DNA from: Pseudocercospora fijiensis CIRAD86
Taxonomy: Eukaryota; Ascomycota; Dothideomycetes; Mycosphaerellales; Mycosphaerellaceae
Assembly (NCBI RefSeq): GCF_000340215.1
Contig: NW_006921536.1
Span: 4,405,664 to 4,469,663 of the forward strand
Length of the DNA: 64,000 bases
Direction: 5' to 3'
Shown here piece after piece: positions 1 through 10,824 of the stretch (the stretch's first letter is position 1; the number at the start of each line of letters is the position of its first letter). The notes under the pieces were generated by a model. It did not search any database. It had not been told where the DNA came from and saw only the letters and a list, made by a program, of their open reading frames with translations. A program made the position numbers and the translations under genes.

Positions 1-964
1 AAGCGACCGACGCTATCGTTGGAAACTTAGGCTCTAACCGCTACTATATAGCGAGAATATCGTCTCCGAATTCGTCTAGAAGACCGGTAAGATCTAGAGA
101 TTATTAGCCCTCTTTCCGAGCCTACGGGTTTATACTTACTCGCGCGCCGATAGAGATCGAACTCTTCTTTATTTACTTTAGTAGTTGCTTCCTCTTCTGC
201 CTCTACTTCCTGCCTACGAAACAGGTATAATGTCGGAGCCTTCTAAACCTTCTTTTTCTTTATAGGAGCTGCATTTAGACTAGTTTCTTTCCGACGCTTA
301 TAGAACATCTTTTCTAGAATAGTCTAGTAATGCTTCGGCTATACCTCGTCCGCCTTCTATTCCGGCCTCTACTAGTATATATCCTTTTCTACCGGGTTAA
401 GCAAGCACGCAACGCTATAGATATCCCCGAACGAGTTAAAGGTAGCACTATAATATTTATACAACTTAGTATAGGAGGTGTCTATAGCTTTCGTTATAGC
501 TACTTTCTAGGGAACGCTCTTCCTAGCTAGCTTAGCTACGGTTTCCTCGAGCTCGTTAAAGAGCTAGTTGTAGTACGTAAAGATAAGGTAGATCGTCGGT
601 CCTCGGGTTCTTCTAATCGTAGCAGTAACCTTCGCGTAATACTTACTAATATCGACGAGATACTCTGCTTAGCGCTATTCGGCGGCAGTAAGGCCGAGCT
701 ACTCAATACCCTTAGAACTCTAATAGATCTTGAGAGCGGTACGTAAAGTACATCCCCTCGTAACTATATAGAAAGTCGAATCGAACCGGGTCTTAACGTC
801 TTAGGTAAAACGGAGTAGGCGCAAGGAGGCCGCTTTTGCTATCGCTTATTCTATACGATATTCTAGGCATCGGTTTTAGGGCGCTCGATTAGGTTCTTTT
901 AAATAGCCTCGAATCGGTTATATCTCTATAAGCTCGAGTTCGTATATATTGCTAGACGACGAAG

Positions 965-1033
965 CTAGAGAAAAAGAGTTAGAACTATACTAGGTTGCCG
1001 GCTATAGGTGCCGGCTACGGACAAAAGTTATAC
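965..1033 (-). repeat. Transposase intron with TAGCCGGC motifs
   Basis: The minus strand shows donor GTATAAC, two AGCCGGC units, a TTCTAAC branch-like site and acceptor TCTCTAG. It splits a region that otherwise reads as transposase. Copy B has the same intron near 25660-25730. Confidence 0.6.
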
Positions 1034-1967
1034 CTTATATAAAACGAGAGCGAGGCTCTCTGCCTTATCCCGTCTTATTACTATAATAAGTTTCTCGACT
1101 TTCGACTTTGCTTTATCCTTATCTAGGATCTTCTATTAGTCGTCGTTTAATAGTGCAATTTTAAGCGTCTTAAAGAGGGCTCGGATCGCGATTTAAACTA
1201 TATAAGCGAGGCAGGGAAACTTCTATAGGGATGCAACTAGCAACGACGTCGGCTCCGATTTAATAGGGCTAGGGCTATTAATAGGCTCCTCTTTATCGTT
1301 ATTATCGTGCGTATTGTCGTGCGTATCCGGAATCGTAGCGAGCTTAATATTCGGAAGATTAAGCTAGATTATAGACCTTATAATCTCCTCTACGCACTCG
1401 ACCCTATCGATACAATTAGTAATTTCAAAGATATATACGAGTAAATTGTATATACAACGCCTTATATAATGTTCGATTATTACTAGCGTTATCCGCAGTA
1501 ATCGAGATTAGTTTCGTTATTACGCTAACCCTGTCTATTGCCGTATAGACAAGCTTCGCTATATCCTTACTAGTATAGGAACCTAGAATTTCAGGGAATC
1601 CGATTATAAGTTCCTAGAGTTTCCAATCCGAATTGATAAAGTATAGCATAATCGAGAGGAAGGAGGCTCTTATAGTCCGGCTTAACTAGCCATCGATAGT
1701 AATAGCTACTTAGCGAGTATTACGGAGGATCTCCCGAATGTCGTCTAACGTAGCCTCTTTGTTCTTTTCGAATATAATACGCTAGGTTGTCGCGCCGAGA
1801 AATAGGGGAGGGTAGTTTATAAGACATAGGTATATCTTCTATATAGACTCCCTTTCGTAGAAGTCTTCCGGAAGACCGTTTGTAGCTAGTATTTCGTTTG
1901 CTAGTTACTTAAAGTCTTCGGGGGAGAAATCGGTAGCCTTCAATCCTAAAGCTTCTTTAAGCGCAGC

Positions 1968-2067
1968 CTATAATAATTAGCTAGATCTCTACGGTTGATT
2001 CAGGTAGCCGGAATCTGTAGCCGGCAGCTATAGCCGGTAGCTATAGCCGGCATTTTAGAAGACATAC
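1968..2067 (-). repeat. Transposase intron with TAGCCGGC motifs
   Basis: Donor GTATGT at 2067, several GCCGGC units with six-base spacers, a GCTAAT branch-like site and acceptor TATAG. In copy B the intron near 31573-31650 has fewer units, so the unit number varies between copies. Confidence 0.65.
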
Positions 2068-3405
2068 CTCTTTCTAGAACGCTGTATCTATATTAACTCT
2101 CCTCTCTCCTTAAGATTCCCGATACCGTTTAGAATAGAGATAGTTCGTAGGCGATAAGTTCCTATCCCCTAGTTTCGGGTATTTCAAGATTAAACCGTAG
2201 AAGTTACAGACAATTACTAGTTAACCTTTAAGTCGAGAAGTCGTATAACGGTGCAATGCCCCCTCTATAAAGAACTTCTAGAATGTGTCCGTTCGCTCCT
2301 TACTCCCCTATCGTATCGAGTACTTCCGGAGTTTATACTCCTTCGAACATAAGTATAAAGGGAACTATATCTTATAGACCTATTAATTAAACTGCTCTAT
2401 ATACTCGGGTTTCTAAAGATACGCCTAGCTAGCCTTTTCGAAGATTTCCGGGTTAATACTCGATGTTCTTATATCTCCGAACAACCTTCTGCTTAGACTC
2501 CGTAAAGGTAAGGACTAGGTAGTAGTACCCTATAATGAATTCCTACTACTAGGATTCGGAGAGGATGAATCTAGCCCTAATCGTAGTCTAGGACTCGATA
2601 GGCTCGAAGGTGAGTATACGACCTCCTCTCGACGTTGTCGCAATCTCGCTCGTATACTAGACTATTTCGACTATCGTCTCGTTGTTACCCTTCCTAGTAT
2701 AGCGCCTAGTGTATATACAATGTCGGTCGGCATATTTTGAGGTTTCGTACGGTAAGGTAAGGACTTAGGAGTAGTAGATGTGTACTAGTAGCTATAGAGA
2801 AACACCCTTTCTTTTATAGCATCGTATCGTTAGGAATAGCTAGGTAGTAAATAGCTAGCTACCTTTTTTTTTTGTTTCCTAGCTACCTAACTACTAGATT
2901 TTTTTTCCTAGCTACCCTAGCTAGCCTAACTACTAGAATTTCTTTCCTAGCTACCCTAACTACCTGAATTTTGCCTTCTATACGGCGGCTCTCTCTTACT
3001 AACGGAACCGAGCTACTATACCTAACGAATCTAAGCTCGTTTTTAGTCTCAATCTATCCTCTTTCGGTATAAGACACTCGATAAGCAAATGCTTAGGCCG
3101 AGTCTAACTACGAAACCTAAGACTAACTAATAGCTCTATCAACTAATCCTAATCCTCGAACTCCTTCCGCTTCTTAGTAAAGACCTTAAAGAGCGCTCGA
3201 GCTTCTTCGGGTACCTGCGGAGTAGTCGAGATAAAGCCGTATCGCTGAAATAGGTAATCCTTTAGAGGCTTATATAGAGATTTAGAGAATTCTAACGCTA
3301 ACCCATCCTACTAGTAGCTTAGATTCCGGATATAAGCCCTCTCTGCCTTAGTAAAGATTTTATATAGCAGTGGCACTCTGCCTTCGAGAAACGCTTTCTG
3401 TTTAA

Positions 3406-3463
3406 CTGTTAGTATCTGCCGGCTACGAACGCCGGCTATATATGCCGAGCATAGAATAATTAC
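3406..3463 (-). repeat. Transposase intron with TAGCCGGC motifs
   Basis: Donor GTAATT, a pair of TAGCCGGC units, a perfect fungal branch site (TACTAAC) and acceptor CAG. Copy B carries the same intron near 32990-33050. Confidence 0.65.
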
Positions 3464-3951
3464 CTGTACCCCTTCCTCCTATAGTAACACTTCTGCCGTC
3501 CCTAGATACCTAGCCCCGATCGCATTAATCGCAAGCTACTTTGCCTTTATAGACGCAAAGGCTTCGCTCTAATACTAATAAAGAAACTTCTACTCTATAT
3601 CGAGGATATAAAGACGACTAGTCTCGATTCTAATCCTTACTAGCTTTTTATAGTAGCTTTAACTATAATTTTCTAGATTAATAGGACTTATATCTTAGCC
3701 CTTTACTAGTATCTCGTCTCTTTAACTATGCTCGATCCACTCCTAGCGCTTATCGTCTATAGCGTTAGGCCCTAAGACTGTATCTGTTACTAGATCGACG
3801 TATAGTATCTCCTCGCTTTTTTCAGTTCCTTTATTCGTAGTATTAAGCTCTATCGCGGCATCCTAAACTCTAGTATTGTTATTCTCGGCTATCTAAACAT
3901 CTCCGTTACTATCGGTCGTATCGATAGAGGTAGCGACTATAGGTCTGAATG

Positions 3952-4038
3952 CTATTAGTTAACGTGTCAAAGAAAAATATGCCGGCTATAGCTGCCGGCT
4001 ATAGCTGCTAGCTACGGCCGCTAGCTAGATTAACTTAC
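3952..4038 (-). repeat. Transposase intron with TAGCCGGC motifs
   Basis: Donor GTAAGT at 4038, GCCGGC and GGCCG units separated by TATAGC/TAGCTA spacers, a TTAACTAATAG branch-acceptor block ending at 3952. Copy B shows it near 55880-55960. Confidence 0.65.
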
Positions 4039-4497
4039 GCTGCTAGAACTTTACGCTCGAAAACTAGCCGCAATTCTTTCCTCCTCTTAGCCTTCTCTTA
4101 GGTTATCTTCTTATTCTAACCTTTACTTTTTTCTATAGGCGCTAGCTATCGATAGAATGCCTTATTCCGCGCCTTTCTTCTCTTATCCTTAGCTCTTTTA
4201 TCCTTATCTATCTTGTCCTTTCTCTCGCGGTCTCGTACGGAATTCTTCTTCGTAGAGTACTCCTCTTTAGTCTTACGCTTTTTAGTTAGACGCTTAGGCA
4301 AAACAAACTCGCGGTCTTTAGTTCTATCTTCTGTTTAGCGCGCGGCGCGCTTCTCTCTTACTATTGTAAGGGAAAGGGGCGGGGGCGCAGCGTATAGTAG
4401 TTATTATCGGTATAGGTATAGAGGAAGAAGTTGAAAGTATAAGAATATCGCGAAGCCCTAATTGTTGCCGCCTACGTAACGTTATATAGGTAAGCTT

Positions 4498-4715
4498 TCG
4501 CAACTACGGCAACTACGCCCCGGCAATAGCAACTACGCCCTAGCAACGGCAACTACGCCCTAGCAACGGCAACTACGCCCTAGCAACGGTAATAAAGCGT
4601 AGTAAATACAACCTAGTAACTATTATAGCCGGCAATCGTAGCCGGCAGTCGAATAAGAGTGTCCTTGTAGCAAAACTACGCCCTAGCAACGGCAACTACG
4701 CCCTAGCAACGGTAA
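4498..4715. repeat. Subterminal tandem repeats of hAT copy A
   Basis: A unit of about 19 bp (GCAACGGCAACTACGCCCTA) is repeated several times at 4498-4590 and again at 4671-4715. The two blocks are separated by spacer containing TAGCCGGC. The same arrangement is found at 56426-56620 in copy B. Short repeats just inside the termini are typical transposase-binding sites of hAT elements; that role is inferred. Confidence 0.7.
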
Positions 4716-4948
4716 AAGAGCGTAGTAAATATAATAGAGTTACTATTATAGCCGGCAATCGTAGCCGGCAGTCGAATAAGAGTATCCTTGTAGTAAAACC
4801 AATACAGTCTCTAGTTCAAACTAGGAATCTATATAGTTCGAAAAAACTAAACCGGAACTAGGGAGCTAGTTCGCCGCTAAGAAACCAAACTATATACGTT
4901 TAGTAGTTCGGAAACCGAACCACTGCGGGGTCTAGACTCTACTACTCG

Positions 4949-7900
4949 AAGCGATACTAATAATCCGTTATATTGAACTTTGGCTTTATTACCTTATCGA
5001 GCAGGTGCTAGAAACGCCGAGCAATGTAAGCATCGGCGATATGCGGGTACTTACGAAGGTTCTCTCGTACTATCTTAACTCGCTCTAAAGGGCTCAGTTG
5101 CTTCTATCGATCGTATCTAGGCATAAGCCGAGCTAAAGAATCCTATTAAAGGTCCGTAGCGCTTATAGTATAGAAGAGTAACGGCTTGCTAAGCGTACGA
5201 ACGTAGGTTTCTAAATTAATACGGCGACTATTCTAGTATAGTCGAGTGCCTCGAATTTGCCTACCGACCTTAACGACAGAATTGATAAGCTTCTAGGCCT
5301 CTCTATCCTTTGGATTAGTAGTAAGTGCAGCCTCTAATGTCTCTATAGTAACTTCGGTGCTATCTTTCTAGTATCGATTAGCGAAGAAGGCGGCAGCATT
5401 AAGCATATAGTATCGTATACCCTTATTGAACACAAAGTATAGCTAGCGCTTATAAGAAGCAAATCGATTATCGTAGAACCGCATATAGTAGTCGATAGCC
5501 TATTAATAGGTTACAGCTCTCGGGCGTAGCTAGTTTAGATCTCCCTTCCCTTATAGAAGTAGGGCTAGAAATGCTATAGCTATTAAAGGATAGGAACGAT
5601 CGAGTTCGTTAATAGGAATCTTAGAGTAGTTAGGCTAAGTAATATGCGACAACTATAGAGGCTGCTAGGGTCCTTCTACTACTAGGCTATTGTTCTCTAC
5701 TCGTCTCTACCGAAGTCGATCTCGCAACTACTTAATAGCGCAGTGCTAAGGATAAAGGTTAGGCATAGTAGCATACTCGTAGCCGATATCCTCGTCCGGA
5801 TCTAGAATGCCTACGCCCTATATAAGACCTTAGTCGATACGATGCGTAACAACTAGTTATGCTTCTATCGTAGGAGCGGGCCGGGCGTATACGTAATCGA
5901 TACAGTTGTCGCGATTGCAAACACTACTGTTATTAAACTGCTAGATTAGTACTAACTATAGACCGTTTACTCTACTAATATAGGAGAATTGATTACGCGT
6001 ACTAATATAATCGCCGAAAACATAGTATCGCTGCTCTCGTACCTAGTTCGCGTCTAGAAGACTATTCTTACAATAGTAGCATTTAGTATAGCCGCGTGCT
6101 TGTATAGGACGCGGGTAATAACACCTAGCGTAGAGAAAGTACTTCGGAGGAGGCGGGTAATCGTTAGCGGGTATAGCGGTCTCGATATACTCCGCGGATT
6201 CGAGCTAGTCCTCGATAGTATTATTATCCGGCAATTGCGATAATGCTACCTAATCAATCGAAATTTCCCGATAGTATAGATTGTTCGCCTTAAGCTAGTC
6301 GAGCGTATTAAGAACCTTAGAACGCCGAATACGAAAGTCTTCTCGAAATTGGCGGCGCTTACGTTGTTTATCTTTAGCGCGAGCGCTAGTAGTGCCTATT
6401 GCCTCTGCCTCTGCCTCTGCCTCTTCCTTTTCCTCTATCGCTAGCTTAGCTTAGGCGCGTTGCCGCGGACGAAGCATAACTAGGTCCAACTCCTTTAGAA
6501 TACGTAGAAGCTTGTAGTATATAGTAACGATATCCTTCAAGAAGTTGCAGATATGCCTACGATATTGCTACTACTATCTACGTATATAGAAGACAGACAT
6601 CTATACGTAAACCCGGGCAATTAGCAACTCTTCTACCGTAGTAAGGCTAATTAACTCTTCTAGTACGCGACTAGGATGCATATTGTTGCTATCGCTAAAC
6701 AGGAATGGATCTTTAGGCTAAATATTCTTATCTCGGTTAACGTATCGACTGCAGATCCTACTATTCTACTCGATATTCAAACTAAACTAGCGCTCCGAGC
6801 AGCGGTTATAGCTTTCGAGAGTGTCTTCGTCTATTGCCCGATAGAAATCATACATTAAGTGTTTATCTTAGAAATCAAGTGCTTCGGTAATAGCTTGCTT
6901 ATTAACGGGTATAAAAGACAGTTTATAATGCGCTAGGAATCGATCCCGTCGATCTCGAAGTGTTCTCTTACTATAGGATAGAGCATCCCGTAGTTTACGG
7001 GTAGGCTATATACCCGACGAGAGATAGCTCTAAGAAGAAGTAGAATGCTAAGTGCTATCGAGGAGGGGAAAGTCGGATAGAGTAGATCCTAGAAGGAAAT
7101 TGCTACTAGCTCCCTCTCCGCCCTAACCTAGTATCGATAGAGTACGTGCTAAAGAGGCATTCTATCTAGGAAAGTGCTATAGACAGGACGTCTTGAGTTT
7201 AGGCAAAGGAGGTCGCTAGAAACTGAAACGATTGCTATTATGCTTCCCGTCGATACACTACTTGTTCTCGGCAATAGGGTCCTCGTCGAGAATATAACGC
7301 TTATACTAGAAATACTAATCTTCCTAGATGCCGCATTAATCTTCCTATAGCCGCGGGTAGCCGCATTCGACGCACATAAACCATAGTTATAGTAATTTAG
7401 TACCCTTAGGTTCCTAGGCCAGAGTTTGATATATCTTATTAGCCCTACTGCCCTTACTAACCTAACGAGCAGAGCGTGCCTTATACCGGGACTGCCGGCT
7501 ATTGACTATAGCTATATACTAAGCGTAGGAAGTCTGTAGGCTAGGCTAGCTTAACGGATAGTAAGGGCGAGGCGGTAGTGCTATAGGAGGAACGCTAATT
7601 CTAAGAGTACCTAGACTAGGTATAGCCGGTACGATAGGGCGATTTCCGCTTGCAGGTATAAGAGTGCGTAATAGACGAGATAATGTATCCGTATCGAAGT
7701 GTCTACTTACTATAGTAGCTGTGCGCTTTCTAAGCTTCTTAATCTCCTAATTGCCTTAATTATCCTTGCTAACAACTATGCCGCGACACGCGGCGTATCT
7801 CTCTACTAGTATACTACCCTTCTTCCTAGCATTAAGGAATTAGATACTATCCTTAACTTAAGCACAATCCTTATACTTTAAGGTCGGTACCTAAACGCGA

Positions 7901-8200
7901 TCGCTCGGAAAGGGTGTATTCGGTTCTAGCTAAGTAGACGGCGGTAGGACTAACGATAGCAGCGGTAATAACGACGATGCAGGTGTAGGCTGCTAACTAG
8001 GCGGTAGCGGCGTCTCTCTAAACCTACCGAGGCGTATAGCTTAAAGTCGTCTACCGCCTATAAAGCGTAGTAGATTAGGTATAGCGATGCGGGCAATAGG
8101 AATAGTGTCCTCTTAGTTTAGGTCCTTCGAGTCGGCGACAGGCCTACTATCCGATAACGAGCGCGGCTTCAAGGACATATTATCGGCTTATAAGTCGCTA
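4949..8200 (-). pseudogene. Helitron Rep/helicase N-terminal region, decayed, copy A
   Basis: The minus strand reads, with RIP stops, the Helitron-like N-terminal domain found before the rolling-circle nuclease. Visible pieces are NKGIRYYMLNAAAFFANR near 5390-5440, DSLARLMPRYDR near 5110-5150, KIVRENLRKYPHIADAYIAR near 5020-5080 and DKVIKPKFNITDY near 4970-5000. A cysteine-bearing segment (CNRDNCIDYVYARP) lies near 5880-5930. The protein would nick and unwind DNA for rolling-circle transposition. The HUH nuclease motif and helicase would follow but are cut off where hAT copy A begins. Upstream limits are not defined. Confidence 0.75.
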
Positions 8201-8503
8201 TTAACCGTATTTAGTTGTAATCGGATTGCTATATTATTATCTAAATTAGTAGGAACGAAAGATTAGCAAAGTGTGTATATAGATATAGGAAGGCGAAAGT
8301 TAGTCTACGAAAGGAAGTAGTCGCGAGCAGAAGGGACGACGTAACGCGTTTGCTAGTAAATGCAGCTATTCGCGTTGCTATCGGGTCCTACTGTTTCGTT
8401 TGCCTATATATAACGCCGCTCGCTATCTATCGGAAGCCCGCCTCGCAATACTATAAAACCTAACGAGCGCCCTACTTTGTATCTAAGTCTATTGCTAACG
8501 TTT

Positions 8504-9190
8504 GTCGCTTAGGGTAGGGGGGAATAGTCGTCGCGGGCTCCTCCTAAACCCCCCGTACCTACCGCTTTAGTATCTACATCATTTTTGCTAACGTTGTCGC
8601 TTAGGGTAGGGGGGAATAGTCGTCGTAGGCTCCTCCTAAACCCCCCGTACCTACCGCTTTAGTATCCGCATCGTTTTTGCTAACGTTATCGCTTAGAGTA
8701 GGGGGGATAGTCGTCGTAGGCTCCTCCTAAACCCCCCGTACCTACCGCTTTGGTATCCGTATTATCTTTCCTAGCGTTGTCGCTTAGAGGGAGGGGGATA
8801 AGCCCCTATCCCTTACCGCTTTAGTATTCGTATTATCTTTCCTAGCGTTATCGCTTAGAGGGAGGGGGACAAGCCCCCGTCCCTTACCGCTTTAGTATTC
8901 GTATTATCTTTCCTAACGTTGTCGCTTAGAGGGAGGGGGACAAGCCCCTATCTCTTACCGCTTTAGTATTCGTATTATCTTTCCTAGCGTTGTCGCTTAG
9001 AGGGAGGGGGACAAGCCCCCGTCCCTTACCGCTTTAGTATTCGCATTATCTTTCCTAACGTTGTCGCTTAGAGGGAGGGGGACAAGCCCCTATCCCTTAC
9101 CGCTTTAGTATTCGCATTATCTTTCCTAACGTTGTCGCTTAGAGGGAGGGGGGCAAGCCCCTATCCCTTACCGCTTTAGTATCCGTATAT
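8504..9190. repeat. Two-part tandem array with G-runs (about 92-bp then 71-bp units)
   Basis: Units begin with GTCGCTTAG (or ATCGCTTAG) at 8504, 8596, 8688, 8779, 8850, 8921, 8992, 9063 and 9134. The first three steps are 92, 92 and 91 bp; the later ones are all 71 bp. The short unit looks like the long one with an internal deletion. Each unit has a run of four to six G and a matching C-run. The array lies just upstream of the Rep coding region, a promoter-like position. Helitron B has its own 86-bp version. Confidence 0.9.
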
Positions 9191-10455
9191 TGCTAGCGAT
9201 CTCGCTTAAGGCGGATAGGGGAAGGGCATATGCCTACCGCTTTCGTATAACTGTGCGTACATTACGACTAGCTCGGCTAAGGGTGTATTAAGCGCAAGTC
9301 CTTTATTAATTGTACGTTGCCGGTACGTCTCGTAGCTTAAGCATTCCTATAATCTACTAAAAGCTGCGATACTATTCTGCTACTAGTAGCCGTAGCTAGT
9401 CTCCTAGCTTAGCGAAAGGTGTTCTCGGAGCCTAAGGCAGCCGTCGTTATCGTGTTGATCACTTTTGCTAGCGTAGTTTTACTAGGAATATACTCAATCG
9501 ACTTAACTCGGTCGGCTTTAGGTCCGGTATCGGTATAGCTTTAGTCTAGCTAGTACAGCATTAGTCTAACTGATTAATAGCAATATCGCGTCCTAGTAGG
9601 GAATTGAACCCTTAACTAGTATAGAAACCTTACCTCTCTACCTACTGCCTACCTTTCTAGCTTTTCTTCTAACTGCGCTATTACTATAGGCAGTAACAAT
9701 AAGGGTATATTGTACTACTGCAATTCATAACATCCGACTAATAACGAAGCGACGCCTAGCTACAACTAGGTATAGGAGTTGCAGTAATCCTTTGCGCCTA
9801 GTTATAGTCTCTCGAGGTCTTGTCCTATTCCCTTAGTAATAAGAACTATTCCTACTACGTACGGTCTACTCGGACTTCCCCTAATTAGCTTAGGGCGTAG
9901 TCGTAGCCGTAGGGTTCCGGGCCAATTCATTAGCTCTTTCCGAGGTTGCTAGGCCTAATAATCTAGTAGAAGCGACCGCTAATAGTCTAGGTTAGGCAGC
10001 CGTTAATTGTCACTAAAATCAGTCCGGCTAATTTTCTATAGCGGCACTTCACTTATAAAGTGTGTAAGGTCGAAGTCTAGTAGTTATGTTTACTTAGTCG
10101 ATTTGTAACGTATCTTAAAGGATTATAAGCTCGAGGTTCATATCGTATCCGTAAGAGTAATTCCGGGTATTGCCCGTCTATAGTTTTGCTTCCGGTCTTC
10201 TAGTCTATCTTTTTTTTAGCCTTAGATACTAGGCGACTAGACTGCTTCTTTACTAGTGCAATGCTGTCTTTAGGTATAGGTACTAGTCGAGTAGACTTCT
10301 TTTTCACTAGTATAACACTAGTTTCTTTACTAGTTTCTTTACTAATGCAATACTAGTTTTAGGTTGTCTATCTATCTATCTATAGCACTGTATATAGCTC
10401 TGTATCCTCGATTGCGTATAGGATAGGGTTTGTTTTGCTACCGAAGGTCGCTAAG
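9191..10455. other. Helitron A 5' non-coding region
   Basis: No coding region can be supported here. The stretch holds the tRNA-like relic (9591-9690) and a block at 9720-10200 that is unusually well conserved with 54830-55320 in Helitron B. A TATC microsatellite lies at about 10364-10384. Confidence 0.6.
9591..9690 (-). other. tRNA-like relic inside Helitron A
   Basis: The minus strand has an A-box-like AGCGCAGTTAGAAG (near 9667-9680) and, about 60 bp on, GGGTTCAATTCCC (9599-9611), a good T-arm or B-box. The acceptor stem does not pair convincingly and an extra segment sits between the arms, so it is not a working tRNA. Helitron B has the same structure at 54709-54797. A tRNA-derived insertion or polymerase III-type element is the likely origin. 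Confidence 0.45.
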
Positions 10456-10515
10456 GGTACAGTTTGCGGAGGTATAGTTTACGGAGGTATAGTTTACGGA
10501 GGTATAGTTTGCGGA
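10456..10515. repeat. 15-bp tandem repeat, four units
   Basis: GGTATAGTTTACGGA is repeated four times without gaps. Units differ only at CA/TA and TG/TA sites, as expected from RIP. A related but looser set of repeats is seen near 55430-55510 in Helitron B. Confidence 0.85.
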
Positions 10516-10805
10516 GGTACGCTTAGCGAGGGCTATGCATTTAGCTGTTAGCGCGTCGTAGCATTGTCGCATCGTAGTATTGTCGCATCGTAACGCTAGC
10601 GCATTGTATAAAGGGTAGGTAGTCTATAATGGCTTTGTTATTATTGTCCTTTAGCGTATAGAGGTGCAAGTAATGTTAGAATTGCTGCCTAAGGGTAACC
10701 CCGTAGGATTCAGCCAATCAGACAAACGGAATTGAGAAGTGCGGGGAGTCACGTGCTAGCTGAGTGCACCTAAGAGCGACTGGCGACCGAGACCGTTATA
10801 GTAGT

Positions 10806-10820
10806 GCGAGCTTCGCTCGC
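10806..10820. repeat. Helitron A terminal hairpin
   Basis: GCGAGC-TTC-GCTCGC is a perfect 6-bp stem with a 3-nt loop, followed by AAT and then unique DNA. The same hairpin closes Helitron B at 55783-55797, and its inverted version (one C to T change) lies near B's other end at 33491-33505. Confidence 0.8.
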
Positions 10821-10824
10821 AATC

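Larger units (their letters stand above)
1..4340 (-). pseudogene. hAT transposase, decayed, copy A
   Basis: The frame reads on the minus strand with RIP-type stops. The N-terminus near 4050-4330 is very rich in Lys and Arg. Middle exons near 3000-3400 and 2100-2450 read well between stops, for example KIFTKAERAYIRNL and PEVLDTIGE. The C-terminal part (1-300) has EEFDLYRRAS followed by FPTIASVARDVLAIP, the second piece being completed from copy B; it matches the hATC dimerisation domain. Four introns with plausible GT and AG borders lie at 965-1033, 1968-2067, 3406-3463 and 3952-4038. The protein would cut and rejoin the element's ends in the nucleus, but this copy cannot be expressed. Exon borders are by eye only. 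Confidence 0.7.
1..4925 (-). mobile_element. hAT-like DNA transposon, copy A (partial, RIP-mutated)
   Basis: This is the 5' part, in transposase orientation, of a large hAT-like element. It enters the window inside the transposase C-terminal region and ends near 4921-4925, where the reverse complement reads CAGTGGTTCGG, a typical hAT-style terminus. The same sequence recurs in copy B, split by insertions, at 24683-26146, 31057-33453 and 55799-56830. The next nine bases (CGGGGTCTA) are also shared by both copies, so the exact terminus could lie a few bases further out. CpA/TpG depletion and many TAG/TAA codons show heavy RIP. The missing left part lies outside the window, so the target duplication cannot be tested here. 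Confidence 0.75.
4937..10824 (-). mobile_element. Helitron (Helentron-like), copy A, partial
   Basis: The Rep region is on the minus strand, so the element's 5' end is at the right, next to unique DNA. It matches Helitron copy B over the Rep coding part (4949-8200 against 50376-53500), the G-rich tandem arrays, the tRNA-like relic and the conserved 5' non-coding block. Both copies end with the same hairpin (10806-10820 here, 55783-55797 in B). The helicase part is missing: the sequence switches to hAT copy A at 4925-4948, either because hAT inserted there or by deletion. The last 150 bp or so before 10824 keep normal CA/TG content and seem to have escaped RIP. Confidence 0.8.

Noticed and set aside
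330..530. 66-codon open frame on the plus strand
   Set aside because: It lies antisense to the decayed hAT transposase, which reads with family motifs on the minus strand. Chance frame.
6676..6858. 60-codon open frame within Helitron A
   Set aside because: Opposite strand to Rep, with no motif and RIP-type composition.
8504..9190. CRISPR-like array of regular repeats
   Set aside because: Whole units including the spacer-like parts are repeated, the host is a fungus and unit length changes from 92 to 71 bp. It is a minisatellite.
9591..9690. Functional tRNA gene
   Set aside because: A- and B-box-like motifs are present, but the acceptor stem does not close and the arm spacing is wrong.
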